NCBI GenBank assembly: GCA_963681505.1
Contig: OY811976.1
Span: forward strand, 10,428,395-10,492,394
Length of the DNA: 64,000 bases
Reading direction: 5' to 3'
From: Eunapius fragilis
Taxonomy: Eukaryota; Porifera; Demospongiae; Spongillida; Spongillidae
Positions 38,787 to 48,444 of the stretch are shown here, piece by piece. The notes beneath the pieces were generated by a model. It saw nothing but the letters and a program-made list of their open reading frames with translations. It was not told the DNA's origin and searched no databases. Made by a program: the position numbers and the translations under genes. Each line of letters begins with the position of its first letter. Position 1 is the first letter of the stretch.

Positions 38787-40015
38787 ACAGTTTTTCAAGG
38801 GTGCACCATATGGGTTCTTGCACATTGTTAATTACCAGTGTGTGTTTTTAGTAGATAATGTGCATACAAGTGTAGAGGATTGCCTGTTGTACTATCACAT
38901 ACATAAGTATATGTGCATAGCTCTTACCTATTTCCCACCTCACAAACAGGAAGCACATCTGCGTCCTACATGTGTAGGAGTTGCTACTTGGACAAGCTGG
39001 ACCAAATAAATGTACACCATCTTACAAATGAATCTCGCATCTTGTTCAGTTTGAGACTGTTAGTAGCTATCCTGCTAAGCAAAAAGTTGGACAGTGCAGA
39101 TAAGGTGTTTTTTATTTGAGCATTGTTTATGTTTAAGTGTTTTCAGAGTTAATTGCATTATTTGAATTTTATGTAATAACATCTGCACACAGACATACAA
39201 CATTATTAATACAATCACACTGATATTGTGTTATTTTATTGAAAAGTAGCACGAGGTTGATAAGCTAGCTGCCACATTAAAACAAGTGGTTTTGCAATGC
39301 ATCCCAAGGTGCAGCCTTCCCTGTTGGGTTCTCAGAAGGCTTAAATCCAATGTTGCGATGCAGAGAGGCAATGCAGCATCTGTCATGGGATTTAGATGCA
39401 GTGTAATTATAATGTATTGAACTCTGTATTTCTTTCATTCTGTACCTTTATTACACCATTAAATTATCCATTTCAACACAGTAAAAAAAAAAGACTTAGG
39501 GTCTATCGCCCGACAATATTAATTTTCGACAATATTAATATCGGGGCATGGCAATAGCTAGAAGGCGACGAAGCAAGAAAGAAAGCAGCGATGAAGCTAA
39601 CTCCTGACCAAATGGGCATATGCATTGAAGAGGCTTTAATATCGTCGGATTTTTTTGTTTAATATGATAGCGGAGCTGAATGATATCCAGAAGGGTGCAA
39701 AGCTAGAAAGAAAGTTGCGCTGAGCTACTCTTGACCTATCAAGGCTCAAAAGGAGCCAAAAAAAAAATCCGACAGCTACTCTTGACCTTTAAAGGCTCCA
39801 AAGGAGCCAAAAATAAAAAATAAAAATCCTACACTACCACAATACACGAAGGTGTTATACCGGAGAGAAACGGACGATATCCAGAAGGGTACAAAAAGGA
39901 AAGTAGCGATGGAACTACTCCCGACACTTTATGGCAGCAAAAAAGCCTACACAACAAATTAGGCTTTGTCCTCACCACCAGAGGAGTTTCCACTTTAACA
40001 AGAAAGACGATAATA
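38787..40015. repeat. Segmental duplication, right copy, diverged part
   Basis: Partner of 20539-21720, with much lower identity and several insertions or deletions. It contains a degenerate ~125-bp tandem repeat (about 39525-39925, phrase GATATCCAGAAGGG) with one more unit than the left copy. It ends ~200 bp before the OrsD-like gene. Confidence 0.75.
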
Positions 40016-40223
40016 CTGATATCGGAGGATATCTAGCAAGAAAAAAAGTAGCGATAAAGATGTCAACAGCACACCGTATATCTATATGGTATACTATCAT
40101 GCCATATATGTCCTTTTCAAACTGAATAACTTGCGTCACGCGCATGGCAAAGGAACTGCTGGGGGTAAAGACGATCGTGACCTAATTGCGGTTAGCAATC
40201 GTTTGTGTTATAAAAAGTTTAAC

Positions 40224-41969
40224 ATGGCATCTTTTCGTTGCAAACTGTGTTCCTTTGTCGGCAATACCCGGGGAGAATTGAGACATCATTGCAGTACCAC
40301 CCACATCACCACACATACTTTTCACTCTGATGATGGCAAGGTGAAAGTAACCGTAACCAAAGAGAACGGATATTTCACTTGCGTGTGCGGTGGCAAGACC
40401 ATCAGCAGCAAGGCGTTCTACAGCCACAAGGGGTGCTATTTTCCAGACGCTAGCATCCCCGCCACCAATGAAAGTAGTCACGACGATGGAAGACCAACTC
40501 CAACTGACACTTCATCCGCTTGTGCACGCACTGATCTGAACGAGCAAGTTCTAAGTGTGGGATCGTGTACAACACAATTGCAAGTTCCTGGTACCTCTAC
40601 TTCTGTAGACAATACTACATTAACAGCGGATACCGCTGCTGCTGACCATTGCGACCTTCTGGACAAGTACAATCTCGTTTATCGTCCAGAATACGGCCTT
40701 CTCACGTGTCGATTGTGCATTAGTGTGCTTGGGAAGGGCTTCTCTGATCACATGAGGAGGATGCATAAGGTGCACATTAAACATCCAGACGAGGCCAAAA
40801 TACGGGACTTGGCGTTTTCAGCTTTTAGTCTGTACTGGTTAGGTGGACAACCACTGTTACCAGCTCTTGATTTTGTACCTGTGTTCGATGGCTTCAAGTG
40901 TGCCTCGTGTTCGCACTATGGAAAATCACTGCGTCACGTTAGGGACCACACCAAGAAGAACCACGATTGCGACAACGCTCCGATTGAGTGTAAGGTGCAA
41001 ACCATTTCGGCTACCTGCTGTAAGACCTACTTTGGTGTTCACGATGCTTCAAGCACGCTTGTAACACCTCTAGCAGACGACATTGCTGCTGCCGTTAAAC
41101 GAGCAATGAAGGAAGTTATTCAGATCCATCCGTCTGCAGAACCCGTGAAGCGAAGGAACCTTTTCTACGTTCAGGCCGGTTGGTACCCAGAACCGGAGCG
41201 GGCGGACAAATACAGCCACGTAGACAAGGCTGCCACATTGCAACTACCGCAAAAGGATGAAGCAGACTATTCTACCATATGTGCTATACATGCCATTTTC
41301 CGCGATGCAGTTGTTGCCATAAACAACCGTGATTTTGCATTTCGAGCTGTGCTAGGGGACACTGATAAACGGTTCAAGGCTTTTTCCACGCTGCAGAACG
41401 ATGCTTCCATTAACATGTACTCCCAGACGTGGACGAAGCTAGTGTACTTTGCTCGTAATTTGATCACCCTACGTGTCATTCCACTTGAAAACGATGTTAG
41501 AAGCGTCATCGAAGAGGCATTTCGAACACCAGATGCTTGTACCATTTTCGAACTCATGCAACATCTCGTCGCGCAACGTACAACGCTAGATTCTGCGATC
41601 ATCCCACTGTTCATACGCTTCAGCTGTTGTTTGACAAACGGACGTTTGATGCCACCTGAGGATGTGTCACGTCTGTGCGCTAAGGTAGCGTACGGTATGA
41701 AGCTAACGGTACTAGAAGTAGCTTCGAACAATGCAGATGGGAGTCGCAGGGTGGAAGCTATGAAGACACTCAAGTCGTTCGTTGAACTGGATAATTACAA
41801 CGTGTTTTCATTCGTATGTCGAATACAATCCCTCGCTGAGTGGGTTGTCAAGCACAGTGACAGGCTACCAAAGATTGCCAGACTAGGGCGTGTAACCTTT
41901 TTTATAAATCAAAATCGATTTTTTTCGACTATGAAAAAAGTCCAATCGATTAGGGTTAGGGTTATTTAG
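40224..41969 (+). CDS. Zinc-finger protein with OrsD-like (DUF3505) region, 3'-truncated
   Basis: A single 581-codon frame from an ATG at 40224. An in-frame extension to 40086 exists, but the ATG directly before the first zinc finger fits better. Zinc-binding pairs: C6/C9 with H22/H27; C53/C55 with H68/C71; C162/C165 with H176/H181; C226/C229 with H242/H247. The last two, with the following ECKVQT..YFGV stretch (~255-271), match the layout of the OrsD family (PF12013), known in fungi and some animals and in fungi sometimes joined to helicase domains. The rest (~280-560) is alpha-helical and unrecognised. The last ~10 codons are translated telomeric repeat: TTAGGG sequence starts at 41950 and supplies the stop, so the natural C-terminus is missing. 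Its role is unknown; nucleic-acid binding is inferred from the fingers. Confidence 0.72.
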   Translation: MASFRCKLCSFVGNTRGELRHHCSTTHITTHTFHSDDGKVKVTVTKENGYFTCVCGGKTISSKAFYSHKGCYFPDASIPATNESSHDDGRPTPTDTSSACARTDLNEQVLSVGSCTTQLQVPGTSTSVDNTTLTADTAAADHCDLLDKYNLVYRPEYGLLTCRLCISVLGKGFSDHMRRMHKVHIKHPDEAKIRDLAFSAFSLYWLGGQPLLPALDFVPVFDGFKCASCSHYGKSLRHVRDHTKKNHDCDNAPIECKVQTISATCCKTYFGVHDASSTLVTPLADDIAAAVKRAMKEVIQIHPSAEPVKRRNLFYVQAGWYPEPERADKYSHVDKAATLQLPQKDEADYSTICAIHAIFRDAVVAINNRDFAFRAVLGDTDKRFKAFSTLQNDASINMYSQTWTKLVYFARNLITLRVIPLENDVRSVIEEAFRTPDACTIFELMQHLVAQRTTLDSAIIPLFIRFSCCLTNGRLMPPEDVSRLCAKVAYGMKLTVLEVASNNADGSRRVEAMKTLKSFVELDNYNVFSFVCRIQSLAEWVVKHSDRLPKIARLGRVTFFINQNRFFSTMKKVQSIRVRVI

Positions 41970-42001
41970 GGTTAGGGTTAGGGTTAGGGTTAGTGTTAGG
42001 G
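41950..42001 (+). repeat. Interstitial telomeric tract 1, ~8 TTAGGG units
   Basis: About eight TTAGGG units with two variant units, G-rich strand on the plus strand. The left junction cuts the OrsD-like gene; the right junction is the 3' side of Penelope-like DNA lying on the minus strand. Confidence 0.95.
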
Positions 42002-42421
42002 CCCCCACGGGTCCTGGTCCCAACCCCACTCCCGATCCCGTAACTGGTGTTTCTTGTCCTTTAGGACTCACAGTCTGTGCATACGTTCTTTTAACACCAG
42101 CGGTGTGTGGTAGTGTGTTTGCGTTTGTGTGTGTCTGTGTGTATGCAATGTCAGTAGGCGCTTGCGCTTGCTTGGGCGCCTGCGCAACCCCGGCTACCCT
42201 CTCCACTCCTCTGCTTTCTTCTACAATCCCCTCTATAGCCATCAACATAGTACCCCCCTCTACTTCATCCCCACTGCCGTCTACATCATTCTCACTCATA
42301 TTCCTATTAGCGCCCACCTTACTTGTTGCGTCCAGGGCGTTCTTCAGGTTCTTCACTGGAGTTCTTTTAACGGGCATTCCACGCACGAATACCCTTCCCA
42401 CGGTAACAAATTGAAAGTAAA
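42002..42421 (-). pseudogene. Truncated N-terminal part of a second Penelope-like copy
   Basis: Minus-strand frame reading VTVGRVFVRGMPVKRTPVKN, then a low-complexity Gly/Glu/Thr/Ala region, running without stop into the telomeric tract, where it translates as Leu-Thr repeats. It lies downstream of the intact polyprotein and its terminal repeat, as expected for the start of a next head-to-tail copy cut off by the telomeric junction. The GRVFV motif parallels GRIFV in the ORF1-like frame at 10751. It is clearly incomplete. Confidence 0.5.
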
Positions 42422-42433
42422 CTTGATAGGATG

Positions 42434-42464
42434 CACAACGTTTCGGCCAGAGGCCTTTGTCAAG
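42434..42464 (-). ncRNA. Hammerhead-ribozyme-like motif in the terminal repeat
   Basis: The minus strand reads CTTGACAAAGGCC-TCT-GGCCGAAACGTTGTG: a GGCC/GGCC stem followed by GAAACGTTGTG, like the 3' half of the hammerhead core known from Penelope-like terminal repeats. The 5' core box deviates from CTGATGA, so a degenerate or inactive copy is likely. ACTTG and CAAGT on either side could form a closing stem. Confidence 0.35.
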
Positions 42465-42545
42465 TGCAAGTACAGAAAATTCAAAAAAATGAATGAATAC
42501 GTAATGATACTTCCACGCATGCGTGGGAAAAAAAACAAAAAACAT

Positions 42546-43033
42546 GGTGCGCGTTAATTAGAGAAACATTATTACAAAGTGTGTGTGACTATGCAGAGAA
42601 TGTTTTAAGTATAGGAAACATGGTTCCAAAATAAAAGACAGAATTTATAAAAAATTAATTAATGAGTGAATAAATAAATAAATAATAAAAAATATCTCCA
42701 AAGTAAATAAAAAAATATATACAAAAATAAAGAACTCCAGTTCATCTATTGACTTGGGTAAAGACGGTATGTGGGTGGATTTCCTTAACGGGTGCTGTTG
42801 CGTCCTAGTTAGGTTAGGTTTGGTTTTGGGGGGGTGAGTAGATGGATTTGACTGTCTGAAGTGGATGCTGTTGTGTCCTAGTTAGCTTAGGTTTAGCTTT
42901 GGGGTGGTGAGTAGATGGAACTCTAATATTGTTACGTCCAAGTTAGGTTAGGTTTAGTTTGGAGAAGGTAAAGAGATGGATTAGCCATAATATAAGATGG
43001 TGAATGTGATGGCTGTATTGCCTTTTGACCGGG
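42546..43033 (-). other. 3' untranslated part of the Penelope-like element
   Basis: Between the stop codon of the polyprotein and the terminal repeat. It contains an A/T-rich (AATA)n segment (42660-42740) and three tandem ~65-75-bp copies (about 42795-42985) whose minus-strand sequence includes AACCTAACCTAAC or close variants, similar to the C-rich telomere strand. Confidence 0.6.
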
Positions 43034-45382
43034 TCACAGATAATAATTCAGTCCTAGTGGTAACAATGATTTCATCCTTTTAATCCACAGGGTTTCACAC
43101 CTCCTTCTCTCATGGAAGTTCGCCACCTGTTGCACTATCGTGAGGCTTGCTTCATGGAAATTATGTGACTTTCTCCTGTAGTGTCTGTATATGGGCTTGT
43201 TATCCCCTCCTTCTAATTTGTTCCGATGTGCCCTCATCCTACGTCCTACTGTGGTGCCAGTTTCACCCACATACTGTATCCCACATTGGCTGCATGTGAT
43301 AATATATATCACCTCCATACTTTTGCACGTATACGTGCCTTCGATGGGGTATGTTTGGTGTGATGCTGTTGAATGTATGTGTGAAACGTTTTTGATGAGT
43401 TTGCAGCACTCACACTGGGGGTAGTTGCAGATTGTGTTGTTCGTGGGGAAACAGATGTGAGATTCATTGAGGCCAATGTCTGGGGGATTGGGTACGCATT
43501 TCAGTTTAGCCCTCACTACCATCTTAGACACTGATTTAGCAACGGTGTATGATGAAAGGGGACCCCCATCAAACTTATCGGCAAGGTCAGGCAAATTTGT
43601 AACAACACCCCAAGATTGGTTGAGGATCCAGCCAATAGGTTTTGTCTTCCCGCTGAACTGCTGTACCATCACAGGTCTACGAACGCGATCGTGCACTTTA
43701 TCCTCCAACAGGAGTTTACGGTTCTCAAACAGCCTGGTTTGTACCCACTTGTCTAGGAGGTGGGGAGGATATCCCCTGAGTTTTAAAGCCTCCTTCAGTT
43801 TCTGTATGGTTTGTGTGTACGTAACCTGGTCACTGGAGTTACGGATGAACCGTGTGCATTCGCCTACAACAATACCCTTAAAGACGGAAGGGGGGTGGGA
43901 TGAGGAATAATGTAGGTAATTCATTTGATTCGTCTGTTTAAAATATGGCCTGATGTCAAGGATCCCGCTGTTTTTGAACCTATCACCCTTGTACAGTGTC
44001 ACGTCAAGGAAGTTGACTTCGGAGTCGGATGTAGTGATTGTGTATTGTATCCTATCCTTCTGCCTATTTAGTCTTTCAAAGGCTCTGTCAAGGTTTTCTT
44101 GGCCGTGAGGCCATGTTAGGAGGATATCATCAATATACCTGAGGTAAATATCAGGCTTAAGCTGCTCATTTAGCCAGAACTCTTCCTCAAGGTGCGCCAT
44201 ATATAATATGGCGAAAGGGGGGGCCATACTTGTGCCCATGGCAGTACCATACTTCTGGCGATAGGACTTCCCATTGAAATTGAATATGTTATGTTTTAGT
44301 ACATACTTAAACATTTCTCTGACCACACTGGGTGGCAGCCAAAAGGGTACCTCCTCCTTGTATTTCTCCATGTACGATAGGGCTACTTCCACTCCCTCGT
44401 CTTGGGGGATGTTCGTGTATAAACTCCCTACATCCATTGTCACCAGAAGGCTAGAGGGCTGGATTGTCGTCGACTCAATGATGTTTACAAGATGTTTTGA
44501 GTCTTTGACGTAAGATTTCACCCTCTTAACGATGGGGTTAAGGATATAGCTGATGAACCTAGAGATGTTTTCGTTGGGACCACTGCATCCAGACACAATG
44601 GGTCTGGTGGGTATGGGTGTAACCTTCTTGTGTGTTTTCGGTAAGGTATAGAAAGCCTGTGATCTTACTTTGGCACACGGTCTGAGGAAGTTGCTTGTGA
44701 TTTTATCGATTACCCCTCTCTCGGTAAGGTGGTCGATAAATTCATGGATATGTTGGGCTAAGGCTTTAGTGTAATCGCCATTAAGTTGTTCATACGTATC
44801 CGCGTCGTTGAGGTGGACCATGCAAGCTGTTATATAGTCGGTAGTGTCTTGCATGACTATGATTTGGTCTTTATCGGCTGGTTTGATGGTTAGGGAGGTG
44901 TCTTTCCCGAGAGCGATCAACGTTTGCATTTCTCCATTAGTGTAAACGGATCTGGTGGAATCACCCATGTGCCTTTCTAGCCGATCGCGGGTCAAGGTTA
45001 TGTACTCCTCTATATCTGGAATATTACAGGGCCCAGAACCCTTTATTTTTTTACTCCCCAACAGTGGATGGCCCCCTTTCCATACGCCACCTCCTCCCTT
45101 TGCCAACTTCCTGATTCTGGATGCAAACCTCTCAAATTCATTCCTCACTTCCCCGTCACTTGGACCCCTCCCCCACGGCACAAACCCCATACCTTTACCC
45201 AAAACGTCGAGTGTTTTTTTGTCAAGTGCCTTAGATGACAGGTTTAGTACCCCCCTCTGGCAGACCTCTGCCAGCCTCTTCCTCTTCCCCTCATTCCTCC
45301 TCTGCTCATGCTTCCGTCTATGGGATACCTTCCACGAGGTCCGTTTTTTGGCCCATAACCCCCTCTTCCTATCACGATCCAA
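43034..45382 (-). CDS. Penelope-like element polyprotein (RT + GIY-YIG endonuclease)
   Basis: A 782-codon frame encoding a retroelement reverse transcriptase with a C-terminal nicking endonuclease. N-terminal region with the Penelope signature VLNLSS..L (~45-55). RT motifs: LPKTHK (247-252), RPIVSG (260-265), TMDVGSLYTNIP (315-326, first catalytic Asp), GTSMAPPFAILY (383-394), YIDD (416-419, catalytic Asp pair), VNFLD (456-460). A Cys cluster CNYPQCECC (652-660) precedes the GIY-YIG domain, with IYIITC at ~693 and YVGETG at ~704, then Arg, His and Glu residues in expected places to ~764. The frame opens with TTG, not ATG; an overlapping frame starting with ATG at 45447 continues the likely N-terminus, so the 5' end is probably truncated or frameshifted. 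The catalytic part is intact. Telomeric tracts lie on both sides. Confidence 0.93.
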   Translation of the reverse strand: MDRDRKRGLWAKKRTSWKVSHRRKHEQRRNEGKRKRLAEVCQRGVLNLSSKALDKKTLDVLGKGMGFVPWGRGPSDGEVRNEFERFASRIRKLAKGGGGVWKGGHPLLGSKKIKGSGPCNIPDIEEYITLTRDRLERHMGDSTRSVYTNGEMQTLIALGKDTSLTIKPADKDQIIVMQDTTDYITACMVHLNDADTYEQLNGDYTKALAQHIHEFIDHLTERGVIDKITSNFLRPCAKVRSQAFYTLPKTHKKVTPIPTRPIVSGCSGPNENISRFISYILNPIVKRVKSYVKDSKHLVNIIESTTIQPSSLLVTMDVGSLYTNIPQDEGVEVALSYMEKYKEEVPFWLPPSVVREMFKYVLKHNIFNFNGKSYRQKYGTAMGTSMAPPFAILYMAHLEEEFWLNEQLKPDIYLRYIDDILLTWPHGQENLDRAFERLNRQKDRIQYTITTSDSEVNFLDVTLYKGDRFKNSGILDIRPYFKQTNQMNYLHYSSSHPPSVFKGIVVGECTRFIRNSSDQVTYTQTIQKLKEALKLRGYPPHLLDKWVQTRLFENRKLLLEDKVHDRVRRPVMVQQFSGKTKPIGWILNQSWGVVTNLPDLADKFDGGPLSSYTVAKSVSKMVVRAKLKCVPNPPDIGLNESHICFPTNNTICNYPQCECCKLIKNVSHIHSTASHQTYPIEGTYTCKSMEVIYIITCSQCGIQYVGETGTTVGRRMRAHRNKLEGGDNKPIYRHYRRKSHNFHEASLTIVQQVANFHERRRCETLWIKRMKSLLPLGLNYYL

Positions 45383-45461
45383 CTATCATCTGTTTCCACC
45401 AAGTGGTGGTTCTCCACACTCTGAGTTCCAGGAATACCCTTTTTCATTTGATGTTCCTTCG
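45383..45461 (-). pseudogene. Residual 5' end of the Penelope-like element
   Basis: About 80 bp between the polyprotein frame and the telomeric tract. In another frame it starts with ATG at 45447 and then gives a Gly/Arg-rich peptide overlapping the polyprotein start. No terminal repeat is present here, so the element is 5'-truncated at the telomeric junction. Confidence 0.5.
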
Positions 45462-45490
45462 TAGGGTTAGGGTTAGGGTTAGGGTTAGGG
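45462..45490 (+). repeat. Interstitial telomeric tract 2, ~5 TTAGGG units
   Basis: Directly follows the 5' end of the Penelope-like element and opens subtelomeric unit 1. Same orientation as tract 1. Confidence 0.95.
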
Positions 45491-46810
45491 TGGATTTATG
45501 GCCCTGGCATAGTTTCTATTTACCATGTTATGGAGCTTCTTGTAGGTTACAAGTGGGGGCGGATACGCCCGTCACGTTTAATCACGTGATATGAGGGAGG
45601 CGAAATTTGTGTGCAACCCCCAGTGTGTTTTCCAAACTAGTACATCTCTTTACAAGTAGCTAGAGCATGTGATAGCTAGTGATAATTCAGTTATTCAGTT
45701 CTATCAGACTCTCCAAGCTGGACAACCACATATACTAAGGACGGCTGATGGCCACTGATATTTTCAACCTGAAGACTTTGGCTTGGAGCAGGTGAAGGGA
45801 GCATGGGTGACATCTCAGCAGAATGGCCCTAGCATATTCTGCGTCAGTAACGTGATACCCCCAGATTTTTAATATTCTGAGATAGGGGCTGGAGAAGAGA
45901 AAAGGGATGGAATGTGTTATTAAGTGGTACATAAAAAAGGACAAGTTATAAGACAAATAAAATATTGAATTTGTGTGTTTGTTCAACAGTTACATGATGA
46001 AATCATATCACATGAAGGGAGGGGGGTGGGGTGAAAGAGGGACAGACATAGGTGTGGCAATGTTGCTAGTCACCTCACTCCTAATTCTCTGTCTCCCTCC
46101 CCCACCCTCACCATATCTCCTGAACACCCTCATTCTCCACACACACACACACACACAAATACACACACATGCAAACATACGTACACATTGCCCCACACAC
46201 ATGCACAAACACAGTGACACACATGCACACAACCTTTGCTGGTCCTTCGATCAGTTTAGTAAGCTCGGTCGGCATCCAGCCAAAATAGCCAACCCTTCTC
46301 TTACAGCCAAACGTTTCTCAGCTAGAGAAGTACTGATAGAGTGTTGAGGTAGTAATGGTTGTGTGTTGAAGTGAGAGTGTATCTCAGGGAAGCCTTTGAG
46401 GAATGGTCTGGACACTCCTGTAAATGAACCACTAGCTCAACAAGCGAGTTCTCAACTTTATTCACAAGCACCCACGGACTGTGAACAAGAACAAGAAAAA
46501 GGGTTAACAGCTGAAGAGTCGGACATAGACATTCACAAGTATATACATTCATTAATACATTTGAAATTATGAATCTTAACGGTTTTGTTAATGCGTCGGT
46601 TTATTGTTGATCGGTTGATCTGGGTAGATCGCAATTAGGCTGCTCACGTGAGTACCATTTATATTCAATGGCGACGTACAACAGGCAAGAATATATGACA
46701 GGCGGATGGTAGGACCTACCAGTGTGATCACAGCGTAGTTGGATAATCATTTCTCAACAGGCTCAATTCATATTAGCTGTAATTGTGAGAAAATTGTCAA
46801 TTCTTATAAG

Positions 46811-48365
46811 TGCACACAACCCCCTCAACACCCCCAGTGCACACCCATAGGTATGTACACATCCCCTCAACACCCCCAGTGCACACTCATAGGTATGCAC
46901 ACATCCCCCTCAACACCCCCTACGCACACCCATAGCTATGCACACATCCGCCTCAACACCCCCAGCGCACACCCATAGGTATGTACACATCCCCCTCAAG
47001 ACCCCCAGTGCACACACATAGCTATGCACACATCCCCCTCAACACCCCCAGTGCACACCCATAGGTATGTACACATCCCCTCAACACCCCCCAGCGCACA
47101 CCCATAGCTATGCACACATCCCCCTCAACACCCCCAGTGCACACCCATAGGTATGTACACATCCCCTTCCCCCCCCACCCCCCAGCGCACACCCATAGGT
47201 ATGCACACATCCCCCTCAACACCCCCAGTGCACACACATAGCTATGTACACATCCCCCTCAATACTCCCAGTGCACACCCTTAGGTATGTACACATCCCC
47301 TCAACACCCCCAGCGCACACCCACATCCCCTCAACACCCCCCAGCTCACACCCACATCCCCTCAACACCCCCCAGCTCACACCCACATCCCCTCAACACC
47401 CCCAGTGCACACTCATAGGTATGCACACATCCCCCTCAACACCCCCTACGCACACCCATAGCTATGCACACATCCGCCTCAACACCCCCAGCGCACACCC
47501 ATAGGTATGTACACATCCCCCTCAAGACCCCCAGTGCACACACATAGCTATGCACACATCCCCCTCAACACCCCCAGTGCACACCCATAGGTATGTACAC
47601 ATCCCCTCAACACCCCCCAGCGCACACCCATAGGTATGTACACATCCCCTTCCCCCCCCCCCCCCCCCCCAGCGCACACCCATAGGTATGCACACATCCC
47701 CCTCAACACCCCCAGTGCACACACATAGCTATGCACACATCCCCCTCAACACCCCCAGTGCACACCCATAGGTATGTACACATCCCCTTCCCCCCCCCCC
47801 CCCCCAGCGCACACCCATAGGTATGCACACATCCCCCTCAACACCCCCAGTGCACACACATAGCTATGTACACATCCCCCTCAATACTCCCAGTGCACAC
47901 CCTTAGGTATGTACACATCCCCTCAACACCCCCAGTGCACACCCATAGGTATGCACACATCCCCTTCAACACCCCCAGTGCACACCCACATCCCCTCAAC
48001 ACCCCCCAGCTCACACCCACATCCCCTCAACACCCCCAGCGCACACCCATAGGTATGCACACATCCCCCTCAACACCCCCAGCGCACACCCATAGGTATG
48101 CACACATCCCCCTCAACACCCCCAGTGCACACACATAGCTATGTACACATCCCCCTCAATACTCCCAGTGCACACCCTTAGGTATGTACACATCCCCCTC
48201 AACACCCCCAGTGCACACCCATACGTATTTACACATCCCCCTCAACACCCCCAGCGCACACACATAGCTATGCACACAACCCCCTCAACACCCCCAGTGC
48301 ACACCCATACGGTATGTACACATCCCCTCAACACCCCCAGTGCGCACACATAGCTATGTACACAT
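46811..48365. repeat. ~43-bp C-rich minisatellite, array 1
   Basis: About 36 copies of a 42-43-bp unit with the phrases GTGCACACCCATAGGTATG and ACACATCCCCTCAACACC. Two main variants (ATAGGTATG and ATAGCTATG) alternate irregularly. Several units are expanded into long C-runs (47168, 47650, 47790), and shorter units appear near 47320 and 47990. Confidence 0.93.
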
Positions 48366-48425
48366 CCCACCTCTAAACCTTTCCAATTGGAAATAAGGTG
48401 TTATTACCTATTCTACCAGCCTGAG

Positions 48426-48444
48426 GTTAGGGTTAGGGTTAGGG
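48426..48444 (+). repeat. Interstitial telomeric tract 3, 3 units
   Basis: Boundary between subtelomeric units 1 and 2, same orientation as the others. Confidence 0.9.

Larger units (their letters stand above)
45462..48425. repeat. Subtelomeric unit 1 (~2.96 kb)
   Basis: The order is: (TTAGGG)~5 tract, ~1.3 kb of unique-looking DNA containing (CA)n at 46139-46157, minisatellite 46811-48365, and a ~60-bp closing segment ending CTACCAGCCTGAGG. It is repeated almost exactly at 48426. Small open frames shared by the copies (for example 45994-46347, with one hydrophobic stretch) lack recognisable motifs and are not called genes. Confidence 0.92.
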
